This document shows positions 22,595 to 29,954 of a stretch of DNA of 64,000 bases, in pieces (within the stretch, counting starts at the first letter, position 1; each line of letters begins with the position of its first letter). The stretch is taken from the NCBI GenBank assembly GCA_017500935.1, contig JAFVXW010000073.1, forward strand, positions 1-64,000. The letters are read 5' to 3'. The notes beneath the pieces are model-generated. The model had not been told where the DNA came from, did not search any database, and saw only the letters and a program-made list of their open reading frames with translations. The position numbers and the translations under genes were made by a program. Origin of the DNA: Lachnospiraceae bacterium. GTDB lineage: Bacteria; Bacillota; Clostridia; Lachnospirales; Lachnospiraceae.

Positions 22595-22960
22595 ATGAAC
22601 TTCAAAATGATCCACGAAAACTATAATGTAAAAGATCTTGCAAAATCCATGGATTTTTATGAAAAGGCACTGGGACTGAAAGAAAAACGCCGCGTAAACG
22701 GCGAGGGATTTACGATTGTATACATGGGGAATGACAGCAGTGATTTCGAACTGGAACTGACCTGGCTGGAAGAACATCCGGAAGGATATGATCTGGGAGA
22801 ATGTGAGTTTCACCTCGCTTTCCGTACCGATGAGTATGAAGCGGCGCATAAGCTGCATGAGGAAATGGGCTGTATCTGTTATGAAAACCCGGCGATGGGC
22901 ATTTATTTTATCACTGATCCGGATGGATACTGGCTGGAAATTGTACCGGAAAGAAAATGA
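22595..22960 (+). CDS. glyoxalase I-like VOC-fold protein
   Basis: Vicinal-oxygen-chelate protein of 121 residues with two beta-alpha-beta-beta-beta modules. His, Glu, His and Glu candidates for a metal site appear in MIHENYNV, FELELTW, CEFHLAFR and YWLEIVPE. The motif VKDLAKSMDFYEKALGLKE is typical of lactoylglutathione lyase (GloA) relatives. It may detoxify methylglyoxal, although the thiol cofactor in this lineage is uncertain. The ATG at 22595 follows AGGAGGAG inside the preceding gene, so the two are translationally linked. Confidence 0.8.
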   Translation: MNFKMIHENYNVKDLAKSMDFYEKALGLKEKRRVNGEGFTIVYMGNDSSDFELELTWLEEHPEGYDLGECEFHLAFRTDEYEAAHKLHEEMGCICYENPAMGIYFITDPDGYWLEIVPERK

Positions 22961-23009
22961 AAACCGTTTGATAAAAAGGAATTGAACAAAAGAAAAGGAG
23001 AGCAGCATT

Positions 23010-24836
23010 ATGGCAGGTCCGAGAGGCGTAGGAAGAGGATTTTTGACAGAGGAGGAAAAGGCAAACCGGCCGAAAGTGACACCGGCTTTGTTAAAGCGCA
23101 TTTTTTCCTATCTGATACCGTACTGGAAGCAGATGCTTTTGGTACTTGTACTGATCGCGGTTTCTTCGGTGATGAGACTTTGGCCTTCCGTACTGACAGG
23201 CCGGATCATTGATGAAGGTCTGATCAGCCAGGATATGTCCAGACTGGTGCTTCTGATTATACTTTCCCTTGCGGTTACACTGGGCGCTAATCTCATCGGC
23301 GTGGGAGAAAGTTATCTGAATAACTGGATCGCACAGCATATTACATATGACATGCGTAACAAGATGTACAGGCATCTGCAGCAGATGTCCCAGAAGTTTT
23401 TTACCACCAACAATCAGGGCGACATCATCACGCGTATGACCAGTGATATTTCCGGTGTGGAGAGGGTTGTTACCAGTACCTTTACATCGATTTTATCCAA
23501 TTCTATTACATTGATCGCAGCGGTTGTGATCATGTACCGGGAAAACTGGATTCTTGCAACGGTTGGTGTTTTAGTGATTCCGCTGTTTGTCATTCCGACC
23601 AGATGGGCAGGCAAGACCAGATGGGAACTGACACAGGATGCGCAGGAATGCAATGATGAGATCAACGGTATTTTAAATGAAACACTGTCTGTCAGCGGTC
23701 AGCTTCTGGTAAAGTTATTCGGAAAAGAAGATTATGAATATGGCCGTTATAAAGATGTAAACCACAGAATGATCAGCCTGAATATCAAAGAAAGTATGGC
23801 AGGCAGATGGTTTATGGTGGTGATCAGTACCTTTTCAAGCGTCGGCCCCATGCTTTTGTATCTGGTGGGCGGTATTTTGATGATGAAGTACGATTCTGAC
23901 CTGTCTGTCGGTGATATCACAGTGCTGGTTGCCCTTTTGGGAAAAATGTACGGTCCTGTAAATTCCCTTCTGAATATTCAGGTGGAATGGATCCGTTCCA
24001 TGGCATTGTTTACCAGAATTTTTGAATATTTTGATATGCCTGTCGAAATCAAAAATGGTGAGAATCCTGTTACGCCCCAAAATGTGGTGGGAGATCTGGA
24101 GTTTAAGAATGTACAGTTTTCCTATGACGGCGAGCGTCAGATTTTAAAGGATATCAGTTTTGCGTTAAAGAGCGGCAACAGCATTGCGCTGGTGGGGCCT
24201 TCCGGATCTGGAAAGAGTACCATTGCCAATCTGATTCCACGCTTATACGATGTGGACAACGGTATGATCACACTGGACGGTGTGGATGTCCGTTCCCTTG
24301 ATCTGGCATGGCTGCGCGACAAGATCGGCATTGTCAGTCAGGAAACCTATCTGTTTAACGGCACCATCAGGGAAAACCTTCTGTATGCAAAACCTGATGC
24401 CACCGAAGAGCAGCTGATGGAAGCCTGCAAAAAGGCAAACATTGAAGATTTTATTTTAAGACAGGAAAAAGGTCTGGATACCATGGTGGGCAACCGCGGT
24501 CTGAAGCTGTCCGGCGGTGAAAAACAGCGTCTCTCCATTGCCAGAGTGCTGTTGAAAGATCCTGCGATTCTGATCTTTGACGAAGCGACCGCTTCTTTGG
24601 ACTCCATTTCCGAGAAAAAGATTCAGGATGCCATCAATCCGATCATCGATTCCAGAACCAGTATTCTGATCGCGCACCGTTTGTCTACAATTCTTGCGGC
24701 GGATGAGATTTTGGTAATACGTGACGGTAAGATCGCAGAGCGCGGTGTGCATGCTGATCTGGTGGAAGCTGGCGGAACTTATGCAGAATTGTATGAAACA
24801 CAGTTTTACAGACCGGAAGAAGAGGATGACAACTAA
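23010..24836 (+). CDS. ABC exporter, fused membrane and ATPase domains
   Basis: A 608-residue half-transporter of the MsbA/LmrA/YfiC type. An N-terminal six-helix export domain (about 35-330) is followed by an ATPase domain with Walker A GPSGSGKST, Q loop SQETYL, signature LSGGEKQRLS, Walker B ILIFDEATASLD and the switch histidine in LIAHRLST. It probably works as a homodimer exporting lipid, drug or peptide, as no partner half-transporter is adjacent. The ATG follows AAAGGAG. Last gene of the run starting at 20097; a terminator follows directly. Confidence 0.9.
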   Translation: MAGPRGVGRGFLTEEEKANRPKVTPALLKRIFSYLIPYWKQMLLVLVLIAVSSVMRLWPSVLTGRIIDEGLISQDMSRLVLLIILSLAVTLGANLIGVGESYLNNWIAQHITYDMRNKMYRHLQQMSQKFFTTNNQGDIITRMTSDISGVERVVTSTFTSILSNSITLIAAVVIMYRENWILATVGVLVIPLFVIPTRWAGKTRWELTQDAQECNDEINGILNETLSVSGQLLVKLFGKEDYEYGRYKDVNHRMISLNIKESMAGRWFMVVISTFSSVGPMLLYLVGGILMMKYDSDLSVGDITVLVALLGKMYGPVNSLLNIQVEWIRSMALFTRIFEYFDMPVEIKNGENPVTPQNVVGDLEFKNVQFSYDGERQILKDISFALKSGNSIALVGPSGSGKSTIANLIPRLYDVDNGMITLDGVDVRSLDLAWLRDKIGIVSQETYLFNGTIRENLLYAKPDATEEQLMEACKKANIEDFILRQEKGLDTMVGNRGLKLSGGEKQRLSIARVLLKDPAILIFDEATASLDSISEKKIQDAINPIIDSRTSILIAHRLSTILAADEILVIRDGKIAERGVHADLVEAGGTYAELYETQFYRPEEEDDN

Positions 24837-24858
24837 AGAGATTTAAACTGCGGCATAT

Positions 24859-24896
24859 AAAAAGAGCTTTCTGAAAAATCGGGAAGCTCTTTTTTT
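24859..24896 (+). terminator. terminator of the ABC exporter gene
   Basis: AAAAAGAGCTT (24859-24869) pairs with the mirror arm ending in a seven-base T run. Confidence 0.85.
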
Positions 24897-24966
24897 ACGC
24901 ACCCGCGTGCGGTAAATGTTGCCTTACGGCAAGCCGCGCATGCGATTACAATCGCTTAGGCGCGGA
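24897..24966. repeat. GC-rich dispersed repeat, copy 1
   Basis: It contains ATGTTGCCTTACGGCAA at 24916-24932, whose exact reverse complement occurs at 41847-41863. CCGCGC at 24934-24939 pairs with GCGCGG at 24960-24965 around an inner GCGAT/ATCGC stem. Same family as 41777-41893 and 51090-51168. Confidence 0.65.
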
Positions 24967-24987
24967 GTATGAGTACATTTTCACATA

Positions 24988-25016
24988 TTGACAATATCAT
25001 GCAAACTGTATATAAT
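24988..25016 (+). promoter_or_regulatory. consensus promoter of the GntR-ABC operon
   Basis: Perfect TTGACA at 24988-24993 and TATAAT at 25011-25016 with 17-base spacing, 32 bases before the GTG start. Confidence 0.85.
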
Positions 25017-25027
25017 GCATATATACA
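25007..25027. promoter_or_regulatory. inverted-repeat operator over the -10 box
   Basis: TGTATATA (25007-25014), spacer ATGCA, TATATACA (25020-25027): a perfect 8-bp inverted repeat covering the -10 box. This is the placement and symmetry expected for autorepression by the YtrA-type GntR protein encoded next. Confidence 0.65.
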
Positions 25028-25047
25028 GAAATAACAGAGGTGATGAC

Positions 25048-25425
25048 GTGAATCTATTCATTGACAATAAAAGCGGAACGCCGATCTATGATCAGATATA
25101 TTCCCAGATCAAGAGTCAGATTATCAGCGGCGCATTAAAACAGGATGAATTGCTGCCGTCGATCCGGGGGCTGGCAAAGGATCTTCGCATCAGTTTTATC
25201 ACCACAAAACGTGCTTATGAGGAACTGGAAAAGGATGGTTTTATCTACACTTTGCCTGCTAAGGGCTGCTATGTAGCGCCCCTGAATGCAGAGCTTTTGC
25301 GGGAAGAGAATTTAAAAAAGATTGAAGCGCATATAGATGAAATCGTGAGACTTGCTGCTTCCTGCAATCTGAGTAAACAGGAAATTATGGAAATGGTTCA
25401 TTTTGGTCTGGAGGAACAGGGATGA
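25048..25425 (+). CDS. GntR-family regulator, YtrA type
   Basis: DNA-binding repressor of 125 residues. An N-terminal winged helix (about 8-75, YDQIYSQIKSQIISGAL, LLPSIRGLAKDL) is followed by a short helical dimerisation tail, the YtrA subfamily layout. The GTG at 25048 is the start: AGAGGTGAT lies just upstream and the earlier open frame would include the promoter. It overlaps the ABC ATPase gene by four bases (ATGA). It probably represses its own operon through the inverted repeat on the -10 box; the inducer is often a cell-wall antibiotic in relatives. Confidence 0.88.
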   Translation: MNLFIDNKSGTPIYDQIYSQIKSQIISGALKQDELLPSIRGLAKDLRISFITTKRAYEELEKDGFIYTLPAKGCYVAPLNAELLREENLKKIEAHIDEIVRLAASCNLSKQEIMEMVHFGLEEQG

Positions 25426-26264
25426 ATGCTCTTGAAATAAAAAATCTGACAAAATCATATCCCGGCTTTACATTGGATAACTTAAATCTGACACTTCCAA
25501 GCGGATGCATAATGGGGCTGATCGGTGAGAACGGTGCCGGGAAAAGCACCACGATCAGGCTCATTCTTGATATGATTCATAAAGACAGCGGCAGTATTGC
25601 GATTCTTGGAAAAGACAATGAGGATAACATCAGACTTACGAAAGAGGATATCGGCGCTGTGATGGATGAAGCAGGGATTCCGGAATGCCTGACTGTCTGG
25701 CAGGTCGGAAATGTAATGAAGCATACCTTTCAAAATTGGGACGACGCTGAATATGCCCGGCTGGTACAAAAGCTTGCACTGCCGGATAAAAAGCAGTTTA
25801 AAGAGTTCTCACGCGGAATGAAGATGAAGCTGTGTATTGCCATTGCTTTGTCCCATCACAGCAAACTTCTGATATTGGATGAGGCAACATCGGGGCTTGA
25901 TCCGGTGGTTCGTGATGAGGTCGTTGAGATGTTCGGCGAGTTTACAAGAGACGAGAATCATTCGGTCCTCATTTCTTCACATATTGTAAGCGATCTTGAG
26001 AAGCTTTGCGATTATATCGCTTTTATCCATAAGGGAAAGCTATTGCTCTGTGAAGAAAAGGATCAATTATTGGCAGAATACGGTCTGATTCACTGTACCG
26101 CACAGCAGCTGCAGTCACTTCCGGCGGATGCAGTCAGATATAAAAAAGAGAATGCTTATGGAGCTGAAGCAATGGTGCAAAGAAATGCAGTACCTTCAGG
26201 AATCCATGTCAGCCCGATCAGTATAGAAGAACTTTTTGTGTTTATGGTAAAGGGGGCGAAATAA
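25422..26264 (+). CDS. ABC transporter ATP-binding protein
   Basis: Cytoplasmic ATPase of 280 residues partnered with the following membrane protein. Walker A GENGAGKST, a diverged signature FSRGMKMKL, Walker B LLILDEATSGLDP and switch His in ISSHIVSDLE are clear. The C-terminal 70 residues are the variable extension common in YtrB/BcrA-like drug or peptide exporters. It overlaps the regulator gene by four bases and is followed by one base and the GTG of the permease gene. Confidence 0.88.
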   Translation: MNALEIKNLTKSYPGFTLDNLNLTLPSGCIMGLIGENGAGKSTTIRLILDMIHKDSGSIAILGKDNEDNIRLTKEDIGAVMDEAGIPECLTVWQVGNVMKHTFQNWDDAEYARLVQKLALPDKKQFKEFSRGMKMKLCIAIALSHHSKLLILDEATSGLDPVVRDEVVEMFGEFTRDENHSVLISSHIVSDLEKLCDYIAFIHKGKLLLCEEKDQLLAEYGLIHCTAQQLQSLPADAVRYKKENAYGAEAMVQRNAVPSGIHVSPISIEELFVFMVKGAK

Positions 26265-26265
26265 C

Positions 26266-26895
26266 GTGAAAGGACTTCTCTTAAAAGACTGGTATATGAT
26301 GAAGCATTATTGCAGATATTATCTGTTTTGTGCCATCGGATTCACAATTTTATCAGTAATGAGTTCCGGAAATATGTTTTTTGTATTTTATCCATGTCTG
26401 CTTTGCGGAATGATTCCTGTTAATCTGATCGGATATGATGAGCGAAGCCGATGGGAACAGTACAGCGCAGCATTGCCATATACAAAAGAACAGCTTGTTT
26501 CCGGGAAATATTTAATAGGTTTATTTACACAGCTTGCAATGATGCTTGTTATGGGAGTTACGCAGGCTGCTAAAATGGCTATAGCAGGTGAGTTTGCTTT
26601 GGGAGAGTTTGGCGTCCTTATGCTGCTTTTACTGATCGTATCAACGCTCACATCCTCCATATCACTTCCGTTTATCTTCAAACTGGGAGTAGAAAAAGGG
26701 CGGACAGCTTACTATGTGATGATCGGTTTTGTATGCGGGGCAAGTGCTTTGGCATCAAATTTATTTGGCAGCCAGTCTGGAATGGAAATGAGACCCAATC
26801 TGCTTCTTGCATTACTTGCTGCTGCCGGAATCGGAATTTATATTTTTTCGTGGTATATGTCCATCGTCTTTTATAAAAGGCGGGAGATTTCATAA
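26266..26895 (+). CDS. ABC-2-type membrane permease
   Basis: Integral membrane protein of 209 residues with about six hydrophobic segments and the sequence YDERSRWEQYSAALPYTKEQ after the second helix, a hallmark of the ABC-2 permeases of YtrA-type operons. It presumably forms the export channel with the ATPase upstream. The GTG start sits one base after the preceding stop; translation is probably coupled. A terminator follows. Confidence 0.82.
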   Translation: MKGLLLKDWYMMKHYCRYYLFCAIGFTILSVMSSGNMFFVFYPCLLCGMIPVNLIGYDERSRWEQYSAALPYTKEQLVSGKYLIGLFTQLAMMLVMGVTQAAKMAIAGEFALGEFGVLMLLLLIVSTLTSSISLPFIFKLGVEKGRTAYYVMIGFVCGASALASNLFGSQSGMEMRPNLLLALLAAAGIGIYIFSWYMSIVFYKRREIS

Positions 26896-26904
26896 AAAGT
26901 TGGC

Positions 26905-26933
26905 AAAGGCTGTCCAAAAGGATGGCCTTTTTC
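26905..26933 (+). terminator. terminator of the GntR-ABC operon
   Basis: An 11-bp stem with two wobble pairs (26905-26915 with 26920-26930) and an AAAA loop, then T residues. Confidence 0.8.
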
Positions 26934-27030
26934 ATACGATAGAAAATTTTATTTCCTATCATATAAAAACACAGAAAAGTGAATCCTTATTCTCAACTGA
27001 TCCGTTATATAGAATGAAAGCAGAAGGGAG

Positions 27031-27552
27031 GTGGAGAAGATCAATTCAAAAGAAACGTTGATAAGACTGATCGATCAGTATCAGAATCTGATTTTCTCTG
27101 TCTGCCTGAAAATGACGGGTGATTACTTTGCAGCGGAGGATCTGACACAGGAAACCTTCCTGTCTGCCTACAGACATCTGCACAACGGTCCGCCGGAAGC
27201 AGAAAAAGCATGGCTGTGCAGAATCGCAGCCAACAAATGTATTGATTACTGCAGAGCTGCCGCCAGAAAAGTCATTCCCATGGAGGAGGAAATACATACA
27301 CTGGAAGATCCAGGGAAGAAAGAACCGCTTCAGCAGGTGCTGAACAGTGAGATATTAGAGGAACTGCGCAGCTGCTGCAATGCACTGCCGCCGCCGTACC
27401 GGGAAGTGGCGCTGGCACATTTTCTGGAAGGAAAGAGTGCCAGAGAAATTGCGGAAGAATCGCGGACCGGTGTGAATACTGTTAAAACCCGCATCAACCG
27501 GGCAAGGGAAAAACTGAAAAAAATATACAGAAAGGAGTTGCTGCAGGAATGA
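27031..27552 (+). CDS. ECF-type RNA polymerase sigma factor
   Basis: Alternative sigma factor of 173 residues. Region 2 (about 10-75) has the LTQETFLSAYRHL core-binding helix; region 4 (about 115-165) has the helix-turn-helix SAREIAEESRTGVNTVKTRINRAREKL. Frame and family are clear but the start is not: GTG at 27031 overlaps the GGGAGG ribosome site, while an ideally spaced codon downstream would be ATC at 27040, which is a rare start. The gene overlaps the next by four bases; that protein is a candidate anti-sigma factor. Confidence 0.88.
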   Translation: MEKINSKETLIRLIDQYQNLIFSVCLKMTGDYFAAEDLTQETFLSAYRHLHNGPPEAEKAWLCRIAANKCIDYCRAAARKVIPMEEEIHTLEDPGKKEPLQQVLNSEILEELRSCCNALPPPYREVALAHFLEGKSAREIAEESRTGVNTVKTRINRAREKLKKIYRKELLQE

Positions 27553-27947
27553 AGATGGAATATTTGACCGATACAGAATTGGAAAACATAATCTGTCAGA
27601 TAGAAGAAAATGAGCTTGTTAAGGCTCCGCCTGATCTGCCAGAGCATCTTTTGAAAGCTTTGGAGCAGGAAAAAATCATAGAATTCAGACGTTACCGTTT
27701 CCGGGTGCTTACAACAGCGGCTGCGGCAATTCTGGTGGTTTTTCTGATGCCGGTATTTGAAAACAAAAAGCCTGCTGCCGATTTCAGGGATGGGCTTTTG
27801 GTACAGGAAACAACACGGCAGGAAAGCTTTCAACAGCAGGGATTTTTGATACAGTCTGTTCAGACCGACAGCAAAATTCTGGAAACTATATTTGGCGGAA
27901 CGAATATTTTTGCAGACAACAGCAGATTTAATTTATTCAGAGAATAA
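27549..27947 (+). CDS. small one-helix membrane protein, candidate anti-sigma factor
   Basis: A 132-residue protein with an acidic helical N-terminus (1-45), one hydrophobic segment at about 53-68 (VLTTAAAAILVVFLMPVF) and a polar tail predicted outside the cell. No zinc-binding HxxxCxxC motif is present. I recognise no named family; overlap with the ECF sigma gene (ATGA) and the topology make an anti-sigma role plausible. The ATG is inside the ribosome-site region of the sigma gene's end. Confidence 0.6.
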   Translation: MKMEYLTDTELENIICQIEENELVKAPPDLPEHLLKALEQEKIIEFRRYRFRVLTTAAAAILVVFLMPVFENKKPAADFRDGLLVQETTRQESFQQQGFLIQSVQTDSKILETIFGGTNIFADNSRFNLFRE

Positions 27948-27957
27948 GGAGTTATGT

Positions 27958-28488
27958 ATGAGAAAAAAAAGAGGAAAAGCGACAACATTTTTATGTTCCC
28001 TGATTCCGGGCGCAGCCGAAATGTACATGGGATTTATGAAAACAGGCATCAGTCTGATGACTGTATTTATCCTGTGTTTTGTGGTACCCTCGGTACTTCG
28101 GGTGAGTGATGTGTTTATTTTGTTTGGTGTGCTGGTATGGTTTTACAGCTTCTTTCACGCCAGAAATCTGGCAAATGCTGACGAAGAGGAATTTGCCTTA
28201 TTGCCTGATGACTATATCTGGTCTTCCCTTCTGGAAGGCAAAGAGATTAAGATCAGCAATCCCACTTTGAAAAAATGGGCAGCGGTTATTCTGATCGTAT
28301 ATGGTGTTTCACAGCTGTGGCGGACTGTTTCTGCCTGGATATACCGTCTGTTTCCGGACTATATGTGGGAGATGGCGTCTCTGGTGGTGGACAGCGTACC
28401 GCAGATCATTATTTCCGTGGTGATCATCATCATTGGATGCAGACTCATCGCCGGGAAAAAGGAGGAACTTCATGGAGAAGGAAACTAA
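27958..28488 (+). CDS. polytopic membrane protein, TM2-like
   Basis: A 176-residue protein that begins RKKRGKATTFLCSLIPGAAEMYMGF, the pattern of TM2-type membrane proteins, with about four hydrophobic segments. The ATG at 27958 has AAGGA seven bases upstream; the longer open frame lacks a ribosome site. Third gene of the sigma operon, overlapping the fourth by 17 bases. The function is unknown. Confidence 0.65.
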   Translation: MRKKRGKATTFLCSLIPGAAEMYMGFMKTGISLMTVFILCFVVPSVLRVSDVFILFGVLVWFYSFFHARNLANADEEEFALLPDDYIWSSLLEGKEIKISNPTLKKWAAVILIVYGVSQLWRTVSAWIYRLFPDYMWEMASLVVDSVPQIIISVVIIIIGCRLIAGKKEELHGEGN

Positions 28489-28801
28489 TACTGTAACGGT
28501 CAGGACGCACAGAGTGGGCGCGGTTACCACTGGACTGTGTATGGTCGGATTTGGGACAGTCCTGCTGCTTCATACAATGTTTGGACTGATGAATTATGAA
28601 GTGATCATGGGACTGTGGCCTCTGATTTTGATCGGTCTGGGAATTGAACTTCTGTTATCCAATATATGGAAAGGAAAAATCGTTTACGATAAGGCTGCCA
28701 TTGTTCTTTTGTTTGTTATGACATTGTTTGCAGTCATGCTTGCCGGAATGGATATGGCAATGGAGGCGTTTGGCCATCAGATGGCAGATTTTGTTCATTA
28801 G
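28472..28801 (+). CDS. small membrane protein, LiaI/LiaF-like N-terminal region
   Basis: A 109-residue protein with three or four hydrophobic segments and the motif GLWPLILIGLGIELLLSN, characteristic of the LiaI/LiaF-type membrane domain (DUF5668) found in envelope stress operons. The ATG at 28472 has AAGGAGG upstream inside the preceding gene. Its stop codon overlaps, tail to tail, the stop of the minus-strand AraC gene, and no terminator separates them. Its place in an ECF operon hints at a cell-envelope response. Confidence 0.65.
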   Translation: MEKETNTVTVRTHRVGAVTTGLCMVGFGTVLLLHTMFGLMNYEVIMGLWPLILIGLGIELLLSNIWKGKIVYDKAAIVLLFVMTLFAVMLAGMDMAMEAFGHQMADFVH

Positions 28802-29805
28802 GCCTCTATGCTGTGTGTCACCAGCTTTTTATACTCACGCGGAGAGATGCCAAACTCTTTTTTGAAGGAACGGTAAAAAGCAGAGTAGTCACTGAAACCG
28901 CAGGTCAATGCCGTTTCTTCCATAGAATCTCCCTGTTCAATACGCAGTTTGGAGTGGATAAGCCGGCGCTGGGTGACAAAATGGTAAAAACTGATCTCCA
29001 GTTTTGAATAAAACAGCTTGCTGAGCGTACTGGGGCTGATATTAAAACGTCTGGCGGTTTCTTCAAGTGTGATCTTACTGCCGTAGTTTTTCTCAATATA
29101 GGAAATGATGCGGTCGATTTCTTCGCGGTTTTGAAGCGGATACACTTTGGGAGCATGAAGCAGGGCTCTGCTGATATGCACCAGAAGAGAAAGCGTGTTG
29201 GCATAAAGAGAAAGCTCCCAGAGCGGTGCCTTTACTTCGGTTTCATGCAGGCCGCGTCTGAAAAAATCTTCCAGATATTTGTAAGGTGTACCTTCCGTGC
29301 GCAGAATAAAATGCTCCAGAGAACGCAGTCTGGAAACCGTTTCGGAGGGGCATAAAGAAACCAGTGTGCGGAAATATTCGGTACTGATCCAGAGGACAAT
29401 GCGGGAATAGGGCGTTTCCAGCCTGTCATAAAAAAGAGGCCTGTGACTTGTGCCGGGAGGCAGCAGCAGAATATCACCGGGGTGTATGTGATAACGTCTG
29501 GCATTGATCAGGTATTGGATATTGCCGCTTTCGCAGAAAATAATTTCATAAAAGGAATGGCTGTGCAGCTGGACTGAGTCCGGGCTGAAACTGATATCCC
29601 GGTGGGTGTTGACGTAAGGGGAGTCCATTTCCAGCTCCTGATAGATATTGCGGTTGTCTGAGCAAAACAGCTGCAATATCTTTTTTCTGATCTCAGGATC
29701 AGAAGCCAGCTGTTCCAGTTCCTGTCTGCTTAAACGCTGGGGCTCTTCGTGAATCCCGGCTTTTTTTATGAGTTCCAGAATGTCATTGGTTTGAGAAAGT
29801 TTCAC
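28798..29805 (-). CDS. AraC-family transcriptional regulator
   Basis: Regulator of 335 residues. A cupin-like sensor domain (about 75-170, HSHSFYEIIFCESGNIQYLI and GDILLLPPGTSHRP) is followed by two helix-turn-helix motifs near the C-terminus (ARRFNISPSTLSKLFYSKL, TALTCGFSDYSAFYRSFKKE). The start is GTG with AGGAGT upstream. It is divergent from the GPH transporter operon and shares a 150-base intergenic region with inverted and direct repeats, so it probably activates that operon in response to the transported sugar. Confidence 0.92.
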   Translation of the reverse strand: MKLSQTNDILELIKKAGIHEEPQRLSRQELEQLASDPEIRKKILQLFCSDNRNIYQELEMDSPYVNTHRDISFSPDSVQLHSHSFYEIIFCESGNIQYLINARRYHIHPGDILLLPPGTSHRPLFYDRLETPYSRIVLWISTEYFRTLVSLCPSETVSRLRSLEHFILRTEGTPYKYLEDFFRRGLHETEVKAPLWELSLYANTLSLLVHISRALLHAPKVYPLQNREEIDRIISYIEKNYGSKITLEETARRFNISPSTLSKLFYSKLEISFYHFVTQRRLIHSKLRIEQGDSMEETALTCGFSDYSAFYRSFKKEFGISPREYKKLVTHSIEA

Positions 29806-29838
29806 AAAATCACACTCCTGAAATTGTATATTTTATCT

Positions 29839-29924
29839 GTATTGTATAGAAAAAATATCATAATTGCAATGTTTAATCATATATTAACAATTAAAAATGC
29901 AATTATGGTATTGTATAGTATAAT
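29839..29924. promoter_or_regulatory. AraC-GPH divergent control region
   Basis: GTATTGTATAG occurs at 29839-29849 and again at 29908-29918 as direct repeats. CATAATTGCA near 29859 is inverted as TGCAATTATG near 29898. TATAAT at 29919-29924 is the likely -10 of the transporter operon, but no good -35 lies 17 bases upstream, consistent with an activator-dependent promoter. Direct repeats of this size are typical AraC binding sites. Confidence 0.55.
29841..29869 (-). promoter_or_regulatory. promoter of the AraC gene
   Basis: On the minus strand TTGCAA (29869-29864) and TACAAT (29846-29841) are separated by 17 bases. Confidence 0.6.
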
Positions 29925-29954
29925 TACAGAAAATATTTTACAAAGGAGAGTTGT

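Noticed and set aside
24897-24966. A CRISPR-like array in the GC-rich spacer
   Set aside because: The palindromes are not regularly spaced direct repeats with spacers, and there are no cas genes.
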